46,668 bases of DNA from Nitrospinota bacterium (GCA_009873655.1 WAIB01000020.1:1-46668), one strand, 5' to 3'. Positions 1 to 8,490 are shown, counted from the stretch's first letter. Translations and numbers: made by a program. The notes: generated by a model not told the origin, from the sequence alone.

Positions 1-454
1 TAACGTTGATTGATGAGTATACGAGGGAGTGTCTGGCTCTCAAGGTTGCAAGAAAGCTAAACTCTCAGGACGTATTGGAGCAACTGAGTTATCTGTTTAT
101 ATATCGAGGGTTGCCTGGGTTTATTCGTTCTGATAATGGCCCTGAATTTACAGCTAAAGCAGTCAGAAACTGGCTGGAAAGATTAGGAGTTCAAACGTTA
201 TTTATTGAACCAGGTAGTCCCTGGGAAAACGGTTATAATGAATCTTTTAACGGAAAACTAAGAGATGAATTACTTAATGGAGAAATCTTTACAACCTTGC
301 TAGAAGCTAAAGTGCTGATTGAGAACTGGAGAAAAGAATATAATCAGTTTAGACCGCATAGTTCTCTGAACTATCAACCTCCAGCACCGGAAACGATTAA
401 GCAAAACGTGGAAATACTAACTTAGGAAGTGGTACAACTAACAGGGGCAGGCCA
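1..454 (+). mobile_element. Right end of an IS3-family insertion sequence (partial)
   Basis: The element enters from the left window edge and holds the C-terminal part of a DDE transposase. About 29 bp after the transposase stop lies a putative right inverted repeat which, read on the minus strand, begins TGGCCTGCCCCTGTTAG. It starts with TG, as IS3-family ends do, and resembles the TGACCTGCCCC-type ends I associate with the IS407 subgroup. The boundary at 454 is placed by that terminal CA and by the abrupt start of tRNA-Glu sequence at 455. The left end lies outside the window, so the target duplication cannot be checked. Confidence 0.75.
3..425 (+). CDS. IS3-family transposase (OrfB), integrase core, 5'-truncated by window edge
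   Basis: This is the DDE integrase core of an IS3-family transposase, which catalyses cut-out circle formation and strand transfer of the element. The frame is open to the window edge. All three catalytic acidic residues are visible: Asp in LIDEYTREC, Asp in SDNGPEF, and Glu in [10 protein letters not shown], followed by the usual tail with [14 protein letters not shown]. The N-terminal half and the upstream orfA lie outside the window. A TTG at position 6 is not a real start. Nothing in the visible part is broken, so the element may be active. Confidence 0.9.
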   Translation, partial: TLIDEYTRECLALKVARKLNSQDVLEQLSYLFIYRGLPGFIRSDNGPEFTAKAVRNWLERLGVQTLFIEPGSPWENGYNESFNGKLRDELLNGEIFTTLLEAKVLIENWRKEYNQFRPHSSLNYQPPAPETIKQNVEILT

Positions 455-476
455 CTAAACGTTAGACGATGGGGCC
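455..476 (-). pseudogene. 5' fragment of a tRNA-Glu gene, cut by the IS end
   Basis: Read on the minus strand this is GGCCCCATCGTCTAACG followed by TTTAG, matching the acceptor 5' strand, positions 8-9 and the first half of the D arm of bacterial tRNA-Glu (usual form GGCCCCATCGTCTAACGGTTAGG). Homology stops exactly where the IS terminal repeat begins. The remaining tRNA body would lie beyond the left end of the IS or is lost. With tRNA-Gln at 1102-1175 it makes a tRNA-ORF-tRNA arrangement on the minus strand. Confidence 0.7.
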
Positions 477-497
477 ATGCTTGATGCAATGCAATGA

Positions 498-962
498 CTA
501 AAATCCGTCGCGTTTCATGATGGGGGGTCCGCTATTTTTCTTCTTCTTTTCTTTCCTGACAACGTCTTCCGCTTCGAGGTCCCGTTTATTCACCCCTGAA
601 ACCAGATAGACCATCAAGGGATAGGCTGGTAAAGACAATATCCCCCAGGTCAGCATAAACTTTCCCCCGGCTGAGATCATTCCCCCATCGCCCGCTTCAT
701 TTCCACCTGTGCCAAACGCCAGAAAAAGCATGAGGCCAAGCAGCATTCCCATCAGCGAAGAAACAGAGGTCTTATGCGCAATTTCGTTCATATATAGCGA
801 TGGTAATAAGGGAAAGTCGCTGACATAGGCACCGATGAGCCCCAATGTGAACATGATGAAAATTGCCGCCATCAGAAAGTCGTTGGTAATGGCGATGGTG
901 GCGACCAATTGATAAAGGGGTGCGCAAAGGCCAACAATAAATGGATTTCTATAAATGTTCAT
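498..962 (-). CDS. Small multi-pass membrane protein, unknown function
   Basis: A 154-residue protein with about four hydrophobic segments (roughly residues 8-25, 27-48, 65-85 and 102-122) and a basic cytoplasmic-type tail rich in Lys (KEKKKK) ending in IMKRDGF. I do not recognise the family. The ATG at 962 has a good ribosome site (GAGG four bases upstream). It lies between tRNA-Gln and the interrupted tRNA-Glu on the same strand, but a terminator sits between it and tRNA-Gln, so it should have its own promoter in the AT-rich 963-1027 stretch. Confidence 0.75.
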   Translation of the reverse strand: MNIYRNPFIVGLCAPLYQLVATIAITNDFLMAAIFIMFTLGLIGAYVSDFPLLPSLYMNEIAHKTSVSSLMGMLLGLMLFLAFGTGGNEAGDGGMISAGGKFMLTWGILSLPAYPLMVYLVSGVNKRDLEAEDVVRKEKKKKNSGPPIMKRDGF

Positions 963-1027
963 TTTGCCTCAAATAACTTGGGGTTCGTTTAAGATCGCAA
1001 AGCCAACAAATTTTTAATTAATTTTTC

Positions 1028-1053
1028 AAAAAAATAACGGCTCATGCCGTCAT
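1028..1053 (-). terminator. Intrinsic terminator downstream of tRNA-Gln
   Basis: On the minus strand ACGGC-ATGA-GCCGT forms a five-pair stem, extendable to eight with one G-T pair, followed by TA and seven T residues. It lies about 50 bp downstream of the tRNA-Gln 3' end and before the next minus-strand gene, as expected for the end of a tRNA transcript. Confidence 0.75.
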
Positions 1054-1101
1054 CTTTTCAACGGATAAATTAAAATATCCCAATCCCTGTAAAAGGGGAA
1101 T

Positions 1102-1175
1102 TGGCTCGGGTACAGGGATTCGAACCCCAACATTCAGAACCAGAATCTGACGTCCTACCGTTAGACGATACCCGA
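1102..1175 (-). tRNA. tRNA-Gln (anticodon CUG)
   Basis: The minus strand folds into a complete cloverleaf: acceptor TCGGGTA/TACCCGA, D arm GTC...GAC with the AACGGTAG loop, anticodon stem TCAGA/TCTGA around loop TTCTGGT (anticodon CTG), T arm TGGGG-TTCGAAT-CCCTG, discriminator G, and an encoded CCA. The glutamine assignment follows from the anticodon and from the acceptor start resembling bacterial tRNA-Gln. Confidence 0.95.
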
Positions 1176-1201
1176 GTATTAATTCCCTTGGAACTTGATT
1201 T

Positions 1202-1230
1202 ATAATAATTTTATTAATTTTTCATGTCAA
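1202..1230 (-). promoter_or_regulatory. Sigma-70-type promoter for tRNA-Gln
   Basis: On the minus strand a perfect -35 TTGACA (1225-1230) is followed after 17 bp by TATTAT (1202-1207). The predicted start falls about 20 bp upstream of the mature tRNA 5' end. The spacing and match make this the most convincing promoter in the window. Confidence 0.75.
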
Positions 1231-1267
1231 GATGGATTGCCTTCATTATTACTTGAGACCTTTTTAA

Positions 1268-1837
1268 ATGCGAGTTATTTCCGGAACAGCACGTGGAACA
1301 CGCCTGGCTGAATTGGGCGATACTGAAATCCGCCCTACATTGGATCGGGTGAAGGAGTCTTTTTTCAATCAGGTGGGACCCGACCTGGCAGGACTTCATT
1401 TTCTCGATCTTTTTGCCGGTACGGGCTCCATGGGCATTGAAGCTCTCAGCCGAGGGGCCAAACAGGTGGTTTTTGTTGAGCGCCATTCCCAGGCACAATC
1501 CCTCATTGCCCGCAACCTGGAAAAATGCCGGATGACCCTGGATAATCAAAAGGAACGCTGGCAGCTTGTAAAATCAGATGCCCTTAAATGTTTGCCGGCA
1601 CTTGAAGAAAAGGGGTTGGCCTTTGACCTCGTTTATGTAGACCCTCCGTTCGCCGAAAATCTTTACGAACCCTGCCTTTTTCAATTATCCGATTCGAAGA
1701 TACTGAAACAAGAGGCCTGGGTCATCGTGGAACATTTCCATAAGAATGGATTGCAGGAAAGTTATGGTAGACTGAAAACTTTCAAAGACAGACGTCTGGG
1801 AGATTCCTGTCTGTCGTTTTTCAAAATAGAACCATGA
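1268..1837 (+). CDS. rsmD: 16S rRNA (guanine-966-N2)-methyltransferase RsmD
   Basis: RsmD uses S-adenosylmethionine to methylate N2 of G966 in 16S rRNA of the 30S subunit. The 189 residues match the family length. The SAM-binding loop is LDLFAGTGSMGIEALSRGA (about residues 46-64), and the catalytic DPPF motif of N2-guanine methyltransferases is at about residue 125. The N-terminal MRVISGTARGTRL is the usual RsmD start. It is the first gene of a tight plus-strand operon: its stop overlaps the mnmA start by four bases (ATGA). Confidence 0.93.
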   Translation: MRVISGTARGTRLAELGDTEIRPTLDRVKESFFNQVGPDLAGLHFLDLFAGTGSMGIEALSRGAKQVVFVERHSQAQSLIARNLEKCRMTLDNQKERWQLVKSDALKCLPALEEKGLAFDLVYVDPPFAENLYEPCLFQLSDSKILKQEAWVIVEHFHKNGLQESYGRLKTFKDRRLGDSCLSFFKIEP

Positions 1838-2873
1838 ATGAACCCGAAAAAATAGCCATAGCCATGAGCGGAGGAGTCGACAGCTCCGTTGCAGCCTCCA
1901 TAATAAAAGAGAAGGGCTATCAGGCCGTTGGCATTTCATTGCAGTTGTGGAATTATTCCGAGTCGGATAACCGGTTCGGTACCTGCTGTTCCCTGGATGA
2001 TCTTGCAGATGCGCGCCGCGTTGCTGAAAAGGTGGGAATTCCTTTTTATATTCTCAACATGGAGAAAAAGTTTAAGGAAGAGGTTGTCGACTATTTTATA
2101 TCCGAATACATGCAGGCCCGCACACCTATCCCTTGTACGCTATGCAACCAGAAATTAAAATTCGATGAGATGATCCAAAAAGCCGAATCGTTTGGGGTCC
2201 ACAGGGTAGCGACGGGGCATTACGCTTCCATCGTCCAACATTCCAGTGGCAAGTATCTGGTTCGCCGGGGCCGGGATCGCTGGAAAGACCAGAGCTATTT
2301 TCTATTCAACCTTTCACAAGACCAGCTTTCACGCCTTGAATTCCCATTGGGGGATATGGATAAAAACGAAGTCCGCGAACGGGCACGGAAACTGGGATTG
2401 AATGTTGCCGAGAAAGCGGAATCCCATGAAATTTGTTTTATCCCCGATAACGATTACCCCAAATTTATAGCAAAGCAGTTAAATGGAGATGCGTTCAATC
2501 AGGGAGATATTGTTAATTCAAGAGGGGAGGTGTTGGGCAGGCATCCGGGCTACCCTTCTTTTACGGTGGGTCAGCGAAAAGGTTTGAACCTGGGTGGACT
2601 CAAAGAGCCTCATTTTGTAACTCATATTGACCCGGTGAATAACCGAATCACCGTTGGACCTAAAAAAGAACTTGAGCGGGCGGATTGTTTTGTGTCCCAG
2701 GTCAACTGGTGCAGATTCGTTATCGACATCAGGCCGTACCTGCATCCATCAAAAAATTAGATAATTCCCGGGTCAAGGTGGAATTTGACCAGCCTCAGAT
2801 ATCCATCGCACCGGGTCAGTCTGCTGTTTTTTATCAGGATGACTGTATTATCGGTGGCGGGTGGCTTGAATGA
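1834..2873 (+). pseudogene. mnmA: tRNA-specific 2-thiouridylase MnmA, frameshifted near the 3' end
   Basis: MnmA thiolates U34 of tRNA-Lys, -Glu and -Gln. The first frame (1834-2760) shows the PP-loop motif SGGVDSSV near residue 13, the first catalytic Cys in PCTLCN (about residue 102) and the second in HEICFIPD (about residue 200). After VNW the reading continues 14 codons out of frame to a stop at 2760. The real C-terminal beta-barrel part (GQLVQIRYRHQA to GGGWLE) is in another frame and ends at 2873, overlapping the next start by ATGA. Compared with E. coli MnmA, roughly ten residues are missing at the junction, so this is a deletion rather than a single-base slip. The thiolation core is intact; whether a truncated protein works is unknown. 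Confidence 0.85.
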
Positions 2874-3652
2874 GCCAGGAGGTAAAAGTAGCCGTTGAAG
2901 CGGCCCTGAAAGCGGGAAAGATTCTCAGCGAGCGGGCCGATGATATCGGAAAAATCTCTTTCAAGGAATTCCATGACCCGGTAACAGAAGTCGACCACCT
3001 TGCCGAACAGGCAATCATTTCAACCATCAAAAACACTTTCCCGGACCACGATTTCCTCGCCGAAGAATCGGGAGATACGCAGGGAAACAACTCGACCAGT
3101 AAGTGGATCATCGATCCACTCGATGGGACACTGAACTATTCCCATGGTTATCCCTGCTATTGTGTTTCAATAGCATTGGAGCAGGAAGGAGAGGTTAAGG
3201 TGGGAGTCATTTATAATCCCTGCCTTGACGAACTGTTTGTTGCTGAAAAAGGCCAGGGAGCCATTTTGAATGGCAAGCCCATACGTGTTTCAACCATTCC
3301 CACTTTGAAAAAGAGTTTACTTGTCACCGGGTTTGCGCCCCGTGTGGTGAAATCGGAGAAGGACAATCTCGATCATTTCTGTAACTTCATGAAAGCCTGC
3401 CAGGCCGTGCGCCGGCCCGGTTCGGCTGCTATGGACCTCGTCTATACGGCAATGGGACGCTTCGAGGGCTTCTGGGAGAGGGGGCTCCACCCCTGGGATG
3501 TCGCTGCGGGACTTTTGATCCTTCTCGAAGCCGGGGGTAAAGCCAGTAAGTTTGATGGCAGTCCAACCCATATTTATGATCAGGAAATCCTGGTCAGTAA
3601 CGGCCTGGTGCACCAGCAAATGGTGGACGTTTTACAAAAAGGCCAAATTTAA
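2870..3652 (+). CDS. Inositol-1-monophosphatase family protein (SuhB-like)
   Basis: A 260-residue member of the Mg-dependent inositol monophosphatase/FBPase superfamily, which hydrolyses inositol phosphates and related sugar phosphates. Metal-binding motifs are in order: Glu pair in LAEESGD (about residue 65), WIIDPLDGTLNYSHG (about residues 79-93) and HPWDVAAG (about residues 203-210). The start overlaps the end of the mnmA C-terminal frame, and the M48 gene follows after 20 bp, so the four genes rsmD to M48 should be cotranscribed. The substrate cannot be told from sequence; SuhB-type or 3'-phosphoadenosine phosphatase activity are alternatives. Confidence 0.88.
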   Translation: MSQEVKVAVEAALKAGKILSERADDIGKISFKEFHDPVTEVDHLAEQAIISTIKNTFPDHDFLAEESGDTQGNNSTSKWIIDPLDGTLNYSHGYPCYCVSIALEQEGEVKVGVIYNPCLDELFVAEKGQGAILNGKPIRVSTIPTLKKSLLVTGFAPRVVKSEKDNLDHFCNFMKACQAVRRPGSAAMDLVYTAMGRFEGFWERGLHPWDVAAGLLILLEAGGKASKFDGSPTHIYDQEILVSNGLVHQQMVDVLQKGQI

Positions 3653-3672
3653 AAATTGTTCTGGTTTCATCC

Positions 3673-4305
3673 ATGAAGAAACCTTTCATAATACTCCTGA
3701 TTCTCTTTCTGTTAGCCGCGTGTCAGACGACTCGCAATAAAGAATGTGTCGGATGTGCACACGATCTTTTATTGTGGAAAACGGCGATAGATACGATTGC
3801 CCTAGCAAATTTCCCCGGAGAAGAATACGTTTCGGTGGTGCATTATGAAAAATTTTCCAACGCCTGGGTGACTACCGGCAATAAAGTAAACATCACGAAA
3901 AATTTTCTTCATGAACTTACAACAGAGCAGAGGGTTGCCGTTGCAGCCCATGAAATCGCGCATCTAAAATCAGGTCATTATTACACCAAGCTGGGCGCTT
4001 CCATTCTGACATCGGTAGGGTTTTCCGTGCTGAATATGTTTATTCCCGGCGCGGGTTATAGCGAATATGTCGTCAAGCCCGCACTGATGGGGGGATTTTC
4101 ACGTCCACAAGAACTGGAAGCCGACAAGCTGGGAGTTCAATACCTGGAAAAGGCCGGGTTTTCTAAAGAAACTTATCTTAAAATGTTAAAGGTGCTGCAG
4201 AAAAGGTCGGGAGGAAAACCTGAAGAAGCCAGTTATTTCTCTACCCACCCCACCAATGAAGAGCGGATCCGGCAAATCCGAGAAATGAAACTGCCTGGCG
4301 ACTGA
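3673..4305 (+). CDS. M48-family metalloprotease lipoprotein
   Basis: A 210-residue periplasmic zinc peptidase of the M48 family. The signal peptide ends in a lipobox (LLAAC, Cys 17), predicting lipid anchoring. The active site is HEIAH (about residues 97-101), and the third zinc ligand is the Glu of the downstream QELEADKLG motif. The C-terminal STHPTNEERIRQI matches the substrate-cleft end of LoiP/BepA-type proteins, which do envelope quality control. It lacks the TPR domain of BepA, so it is closer in size to LoiP/YggG. It is the last gene of the rsmD operon and converges with speA six bases away. Confidence 0.85.
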   Translation: MKKPFIILLILFLLAACQTTRNKECVGCAHDLLLWKTAIDTIALANFPGEEYVSVVHYEKFSNAWVTTGNKVNITKNFLHELTTEQRVAVAAHEIAHLKSGHYYTKLGASILTSVGFSVLNMFIPGAGYSEYVVKPALMGGFSRPQELEADKLGVQYLEKAGFSKETYLKMLKVLQKRSGGKPEEASYFSTHPTNEERIRQIREMKLPGD

Positions 4306-4311
4306 TAGGAG

Positions 4312-6228
4312 CTACTTGGGTTTGTCGGGGGCTACCAGATAAGTGTAACCGCTGAGGCCCTCTTTGTATAAACTCAAAAAGTCATCCGCCTCCTTTTGAG
4401 TCACGACACCCCGTTGAACACAGCCGATGAGGAACCCATCCACTCGACCGGCGAGTTCATCCGCGGAAAACTGCACGTAGTCCAGCACGTCTGTCACATC
4501 CTCACCTTCTATAATCTGCTCGTATTTTAGAGATCCGTCTTCATTCAGGGAAACATGAAACGTGTTTGTGTCTCCGAAAAGATTGTGGAGGTCGCCCAGG
4601 ATTTCCTGGTAAGCACCTGTTAGAAAAATACACAGGGGATAGGTTTCGCCAGGCTCCAGAGGGTGAACGCGAAGGGTGTTTTCGGTTCCACGATGGTTGC
4701 CTATGAAAGTGTTTATTCGGCCGTCCGAGTCGCAGGTAATATCTTCAAGAGTTGCGTCTCGGGTCGGTTCTTCATTCAACCGGTAAAGCGGGACCACCGG
4801 AAATACCTGGTCAATGGCCCAGGAGTCGGGGACGGATTGGAATATGGAAAAGTTGCAGAAATATTTGTCCGCCAGACGGGTTTTCAAACTGCGGATTTCA
4901 TCGGGCATGAATTTCAACCGTGTGCTCAGTTTTTCAATTTTACGGCAAATGCCCCAGAAAATTCTTTCCGCCAGCGCCCGGCTTTCTAGAGAGATCATCC
5001 CCATTAGAAACTGATTTTGCGCTTCATCCTTCAAATGCACCGCATCATGCCATGACTCGTTTAAATTTTTGTTGGATGTGGAGTCGAGAACATAAAAAAT
5101 TTCTTTAACTACTTCCGGAGCATTTTCGTCGATCTCAATTTTATCGCTCCATTCTGGAAAACGGGTGACATCGAGCACATTGACCACAAGTATGGAGTGA
5201 TGGGCCGTCATTGCCCGGCCCGATTCGGAAATGATGTTAGGGTGCGGCAGGTTTTCCTTATTGCAAATTTCCAGAATGTGATAAACCACGTCATTTGCAT
5301 ATTCCTGGACGGTATAGTTGGTGCTCGAGGCAAATGTGGAACGGGAACCATCGTAGTCCACCCCCAAACCGCCACCGACATCGATATACTCAATGCCGCA
5401 CCCGAACCGCATTAATTCTGAATAAAACCGACCCACTTCCTGCAAACTGTTTTTGATGCGGCGAATATTGGTGATCTGGCTGCCTAAATGAAAATGGATT
5501 AACTTGACACAGTCCAGAATATTTTTTTCCTTTGCAATTTGCAGAGCTTCCATCAATTCGATGGAATTCAATCCAAACTTCGAATGCTCACCCGCTGAAG
5601 AAGACCAGCGCCCCTGACCGCTACTCAACAGTTTTATGCGAAACCCAATATTGGGTTCGACTCCCAGTTCTTTAGCTACTTTTTCAATCAAAGAAAGTTC
5701 GTCGAGTTTTTCCACGACGATAAAAACTTTCTTTCCCAACTTCTGGCTCATTAAGGCAAGACGAATAAAAGCCTCATCTTTATAACCGTTGCAGACGAGC
5801 AAGGCTTCCGGGTTGTCGAGGATGGCAAGAATGGCGTGCAGTTCGGGTTTGGACCCCGCTTCAAGTCCTATATTATAAGGCTGGCCGAACTTTACGATTT
5901 CTTCCACCACCTGCCGCTGCTGGTTGACCTTTATGGGATAGACCCCATGGTATTTTCCGTTATACTCGTATTCTTTAATCGCTTTGCTGAATGAATCGGC
6001 AAGGTTGGCAATGCTTGCTTTCAGGATATCCGAAAAACGGATGAGAACCGGCAATGAGTAACCCCTGGACTGAATGTCATCCACCAGGTCCTTGAGGTCG
6101 ATGTCCTGTTGGCTTTGACGGTTGGATCGGACAACGATATTGCCCTTGGAGTTGATATCGAAATAACCCGCACCCCAGCCGCTTATATTGTAATGCTCGC
6201 GAGCCTCTTCAATGGTCCACTTCGGCAT
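4312..6228 (-). CDS. speA: Biosynthetic arginine decarboxylase SpeA
   Basis: SpeA is a PLP enzyme converting arginine to agmatine, the first step of the agmatine route to putrescine and spermidine. The 638 residues match the family. The fold-III PLP barrel shows the lysine in GVYPIKVNQQRQ and the glycine loop IDVGGGLGVDYDG, and a C-terminal beta domain follows. I chose the ATG at 6228 because it gives the conserved start MPKWTIEEAREHYNISGWG and has AAGGA six bases upstream; the frame stays open to a TTG at 6303. It is divergent from lysA, another fold-III decarboxylase, across a 155-bp region. Confidence 0.93.
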   Translation of the reverse strand: MPKWTIEEAREHYNISGWGAGYFDINSKGNIVVRSNRQSQQDIDLKDLVDDIQSRGYSLPVLIRFSDILKASIANLADSFSKAIKEYEYNGKYHGVYPIKVNQQRQVVEEIVKFGQPYNIGLEAGSKPELHAILAILDNPEALLVCNGYKDEAFIRLALMSQKLGKKVFIVVEKLDELSLIEKVAKELGVEPNIGFRIKLLSSGQGRWSSSAGEHSKFGLNSIELMEALQIAKEKNILDCVKLIHFHLGSQITNIRRIKNSLQEVGRFYSELMRFGCGIEYIDVGGGLGVDYDGSRSTFASSTNYTVQEYANDVVYHILEICNKENLPHPNIISESGRAMTAHHSILVVNVLDVTRFPEWSDKIEIDENAPEVVKEIFYVLDSTSNKNLNESWHDAVHLKDEAQNQFLMGMISLESRALAERIFWGICRKIEKLSTRLKFMPDEIRSLKTRLADKYFCNFSIFQSVPDSWAIDQVFPVVPLYRLNEEPTRDATLEDITCDSDGRINTFIGNHRGTENTLRVHPLEPGETYPLCIFLTGAYQEILGDLHNLFGDTNTFHVSLNEDGSLKYEQIIEGEDVTDVLDYVQFSADELAGRVDGFLIGCVQRGVVTQKEADDFLSLYKEGLSGYTYLVAPDKPK

Positions 6229-6383
6229 GGGATGTCCTTGCGAAATATATTGTGAATTACTGCTATTTGGCCCTAAGGGTTGTGAAAAGTCAATTGAAAA
6301 CAAAGCGTTTTTTTGAATAACAAAACTGTGCTATAAAATCTGGATTGTTTAATTGAATCCGCCATCCCAATTAGAGATAGAAA

Positions 6384-7619
6384 ATGAAAATAGAAAAAGT
6401 CGAAGTGCAGGAAATTGCCCGTCAGTTTGGCACCCCTGTTTATGTATACAGCCTGGAAATTTTGCGCAAATCGATCCATGAGATAAAAAAGCTGTCTCCC
6501 GTCACACGCTACGCCATGAAAGCTTCTTCCAACGTTAAAATCCTTCAGGAGATGTTGGCGAATGGAGTCAAGATCGATGCGGTGAGTGTTTATGAAGTTC
6601 AACGTGCGATGCGCGCCGGTTACAAAGCAGAAGATATCTGTTTTACCAGTGATGTTTTTTTCAATGCAGATGATGTTAACTTTTGCCTCGAAAACAATGT
6701 GTATTGCAATTGCGGTACGCTGGGGATGGTTGAAGAGTACGGTCAGGCTTTAAAAAAGAAGGGGGCCGGTTCCGCAAAAATATCCATCCGAATCAACCCC
6801 GGTGAGGGGGCAGGGCATTCCAGAAAAACCAATACCGGTGGACCCTACAGCAAGCATGGAATCTGGTATCAGAATCTCGATGAAGTGAAACAGTTATTGA
6901 AGAAATACGACCTCACTTTATCGGGAGTGCATATGCACATCGGTTCCGGTGGGGACATGGAGCACCTCAAGCGAATCACTGGCAAGCTGGTGGACTTTGC
7001 CAAAGAGTTCCCGGATGTGGAGACGATCAATTTCGGCGGGGGATTGCCCTACCAGTACGATCCCGATCTGCCCCAGGAAGATATCTCAGGTTACAAATCC
7101 ATTATTGATGAACGTGCGAGGGTGTTGAAAGAGCATTTCGGCAGGGAGGTGGTTTGTGAAATCGAACCCGGAAGACGTTTCGTCGCAGGTTGCGGTTACC
7201 TGATCGGAGAAGTGCGTTCCCTCAATCATACATTTGATGATGAAGGAAAACGCATCGATTATGTTTTGACCAATGTGGGTTTCTGCCATTTGATTCGGCC
7301 CATGGCTTACGGATCGTTTCATCCCATCTGGTTCGACGGTGAAAACCTGGGGCCGGAGCAGGATTTGATCATTGCAGGCCCGGTCTGTGAGTCAGGCGAT
7401 GTGCTGACCCAGAAAAACGAAGAGCCCGTTCCCCGAAAATTGCCGATGCCGAAGGCAGGGGATTTAATTGTGATCGGTGGGGCAGGGGCTTATGGCCATG
7501 TCATGTCATCCAACTACAATTCACAGCCTCTTATTCCGGAGGTGGTTGTCGATGGCGACCAGTGCGCCTTGACCCGCAAACGTCAGACCCTGGATGACAT
7601 CATGCAGGCAGAAATTTAA
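6384..7619 (+). CDS. lysA: Diaminopimelate decarboxylase LysA
   Basis: LysA removes CO2 from meso-diaminopimelate to make lysine, the last step of that pathway. The 411-residue protein is a fold-III PLP enzyme: Schiff-base Lys in YAMKASSN (residue 46), HMHIGSGG, the phosphate loop NFGGGLP, EPGRRFVA, and the family signature CESGD (about residue 339), whose Cys and Asp contribute to the active site across the dimer. The CESGD motif favours LysA over carboxynorspermidine or ornithine decarboxylases. The start ATG has a weak purine-rich AGAGA element upstream. Downstream lies the first cluster of intergenic repeats. Confidence 0.9.
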   Translation: MKIEKVEVQEIARQFGTPVYVYSLEILRKSIHEIKKLSPVTRYAMKASSNVKILQEMLANGVKIDAVSVYEVQRAMRAGYKAEDICFTSDVFFNADDVNFCLENNVYCNCGTLGMVEEYGQALKKKGAGSAKISIRINPGEGAGHSRKTNTGGPYSKHGIWYQNLDEVKQLLKKYDLTLSGVHMHIGSGGDMEHLKRITGKLVDFAKEFPDVETINFGGGLPYQYDPDLPQEDISGYKSIIDERARVLKEHFGREVVCEIEPGRRFVAGCGYLIGEVRSLNHTFDDEGKRIDYVLTNVGFCHLIRPMAYGSFHPIWFDGENLGPEQDLIIAGPVCESGDVLTQKNEEPVPRKLPMPKAGDLIVIGGAGAYGHVMSSNYNSQPLIPEVVVDGDQCALTRKRQTLDDIMQAEI

Positions 7620-7659
7620 AAGTCCGCTACTTAATTATCCATGATAAAAAGCTATATGA

Positions 7660-7806
7660 ATCTGGTTAGCTTGTTGAGGCCGGACCTCTTGGCTCCACGC
7701 CTGGTGGCCCTCTAACGAGGGAGGAAAAATTGGCAACCCGATAGTTAAAGGCTTAACGGTGTGTCTGGCTAAATAAGTTATGACCTCTTGGTCCCATGCC
7801 TGGTGG
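7660..7806. repeat. Intergenic hairpin repeat, site 1 (about 1.4 tandem units of 99 bp)
   Basis: Two copies of GACCTCTTGG followed by a short hairpin, CCAC-GCCTG-GTGG (7695-7707) and CCAT-GCCTG-GTGG (7794-7806), lie exactly 99 bp apart. Between them are a second hairpin CCCTC-TAAC-GAGGG (7708-7721), an A-rich GGAGGAAAAATT and a small stem GTTAA-AGGC-TTAAC. The sequence before 7683 resembles the end of a further unit. It fills the space between the convergent lysA and pterin dehydratase genes. The same unit recurs at 11028-11244. Confidence 0.8.
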
Positions 7807-7808
7807 AG

Positions 7809-8114
7809 TTAAAATAAGGGATCAATTTTCTGCGCCATCTGTACGTCAGCGAGGGTTACTCCACTGACTGTGTGTGTCCAGTATCTTACGGAAATCCGTT
7901 TGTAGTTGATGATGATATCCGGATGATGGTTATTCTCCTCCGCGGCTTCCGCCACTTTTTGTACAAAATTGATTCCCTCCATAAATTTTGAGGCGTGGTG
8001 TACGCGTTGAATAAAAGGCACACCCTTATCGTTTTTTCCGGTTTTCCATTCCGGGGCCATCTCTTTTAATTTTTCTTCCAGTTCCTGCTCGGTTAATGCG
8101 GTCTTTTCTACCAT
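7809..8114 (-). CDS. Pterin-4a-carbinolamine dehydratase
   Basis: This 101-residue protein dehydrates 4a-hydroxytetrahydropterin, recycling the cofactor of aromatic amino acid hydroxylases; in bacteria without such hydroxylases homologues may serve molybdopterin metabolism. The signature is clear: HHPD (residues 63-66), followed by the Y-x(6)-Y-W-TH-x(3)-G-V-T-x-x-D block with His 81. I chose the ATG at 8114 because GGAG lies seven bases upstream; a TTG at 8132 would add six residues. No phenylalanine hydroxylase gene is in the window. It is separated by 40 bp from the upstream glutaredoxin-like gene and ends next to the repeat cluster. Confidence 0.9.
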   Translation of the reverse strand: MVEKTALTEQELEEKLKEMAPEWKTGKNDKGVPFIQRVHHASKFMEGINFVQKVAEAAEENNHHPDIIINYKRISVRYWTHTVSGVTLADVQMAQKIDPLF

Positions 8115-8154
8115 TTCTATTCTCCAGTTCAACTTGCCGTGGCAAGGTAAATAT

Positions 8155-8400
8155 TTAAATCAGTTTTTCCAGTTTTTTCCTTAAAGTGATTTCATGCACC
8201 TTATAGACAAAGCTCTCCTCTCCATTGAGACGAACAACGGGTATACGCTCTTTGTAAATCTCGAAAAGGGCGGGGTCCGATTCGATATCCGTCATCTTCA
8301 GTGAAGCAGGGAAATCGGGCAATACCTTTTCAATAATTTCCTTCGCATCGTCACAAAGGCAGCAATCTTTTTTCGTCAGAATTTCGATTTGAATTTGCAT
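8155..8400 (-). CDS. Glutaredoxin-like (DUF836-type) thiol protein
   Basis: An 81-residue thioredoxin-fold protein. An N-terminal beta strand leads to a CxxC redox site embedded in KKDCCLCDDAK (Cys 13, 14 and 16), followed by the cis-Pro region ERIPVVRLNGEE. The small size and the CCLC form fit the glutaredoxin-like DUF836 group. It lies downstream of the cytochrome b cluster, which also holds a TlpA redoxin, so a role in thiol chemistry of that membrane complex is possible, but only position suggests this. Confidence 0.85.
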   Translation of the reverse strand: MQIQIEILTKKDCCLCDDAKEIIEKVLPDFPASLKMTDIESDPALFEIYKERIPVVRLNGEESFVYKVHEITLRKKLEKLI

Positions 8401-8490
8401 ATATTATCGGAAGCAGAAATGATTACTAGAAGCTTTTTGATATTAGCCCGCCCTCAAAGGTTTCGACTTATTGCCACCGGGGCTGCCCGG

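Noticed and set aside
7623-7715. 24-codon ORF starting at ATGATAAAAAGC after lysA
   Set aside because: It runs into the repeat unit, has no ribosome site and is too short to support.
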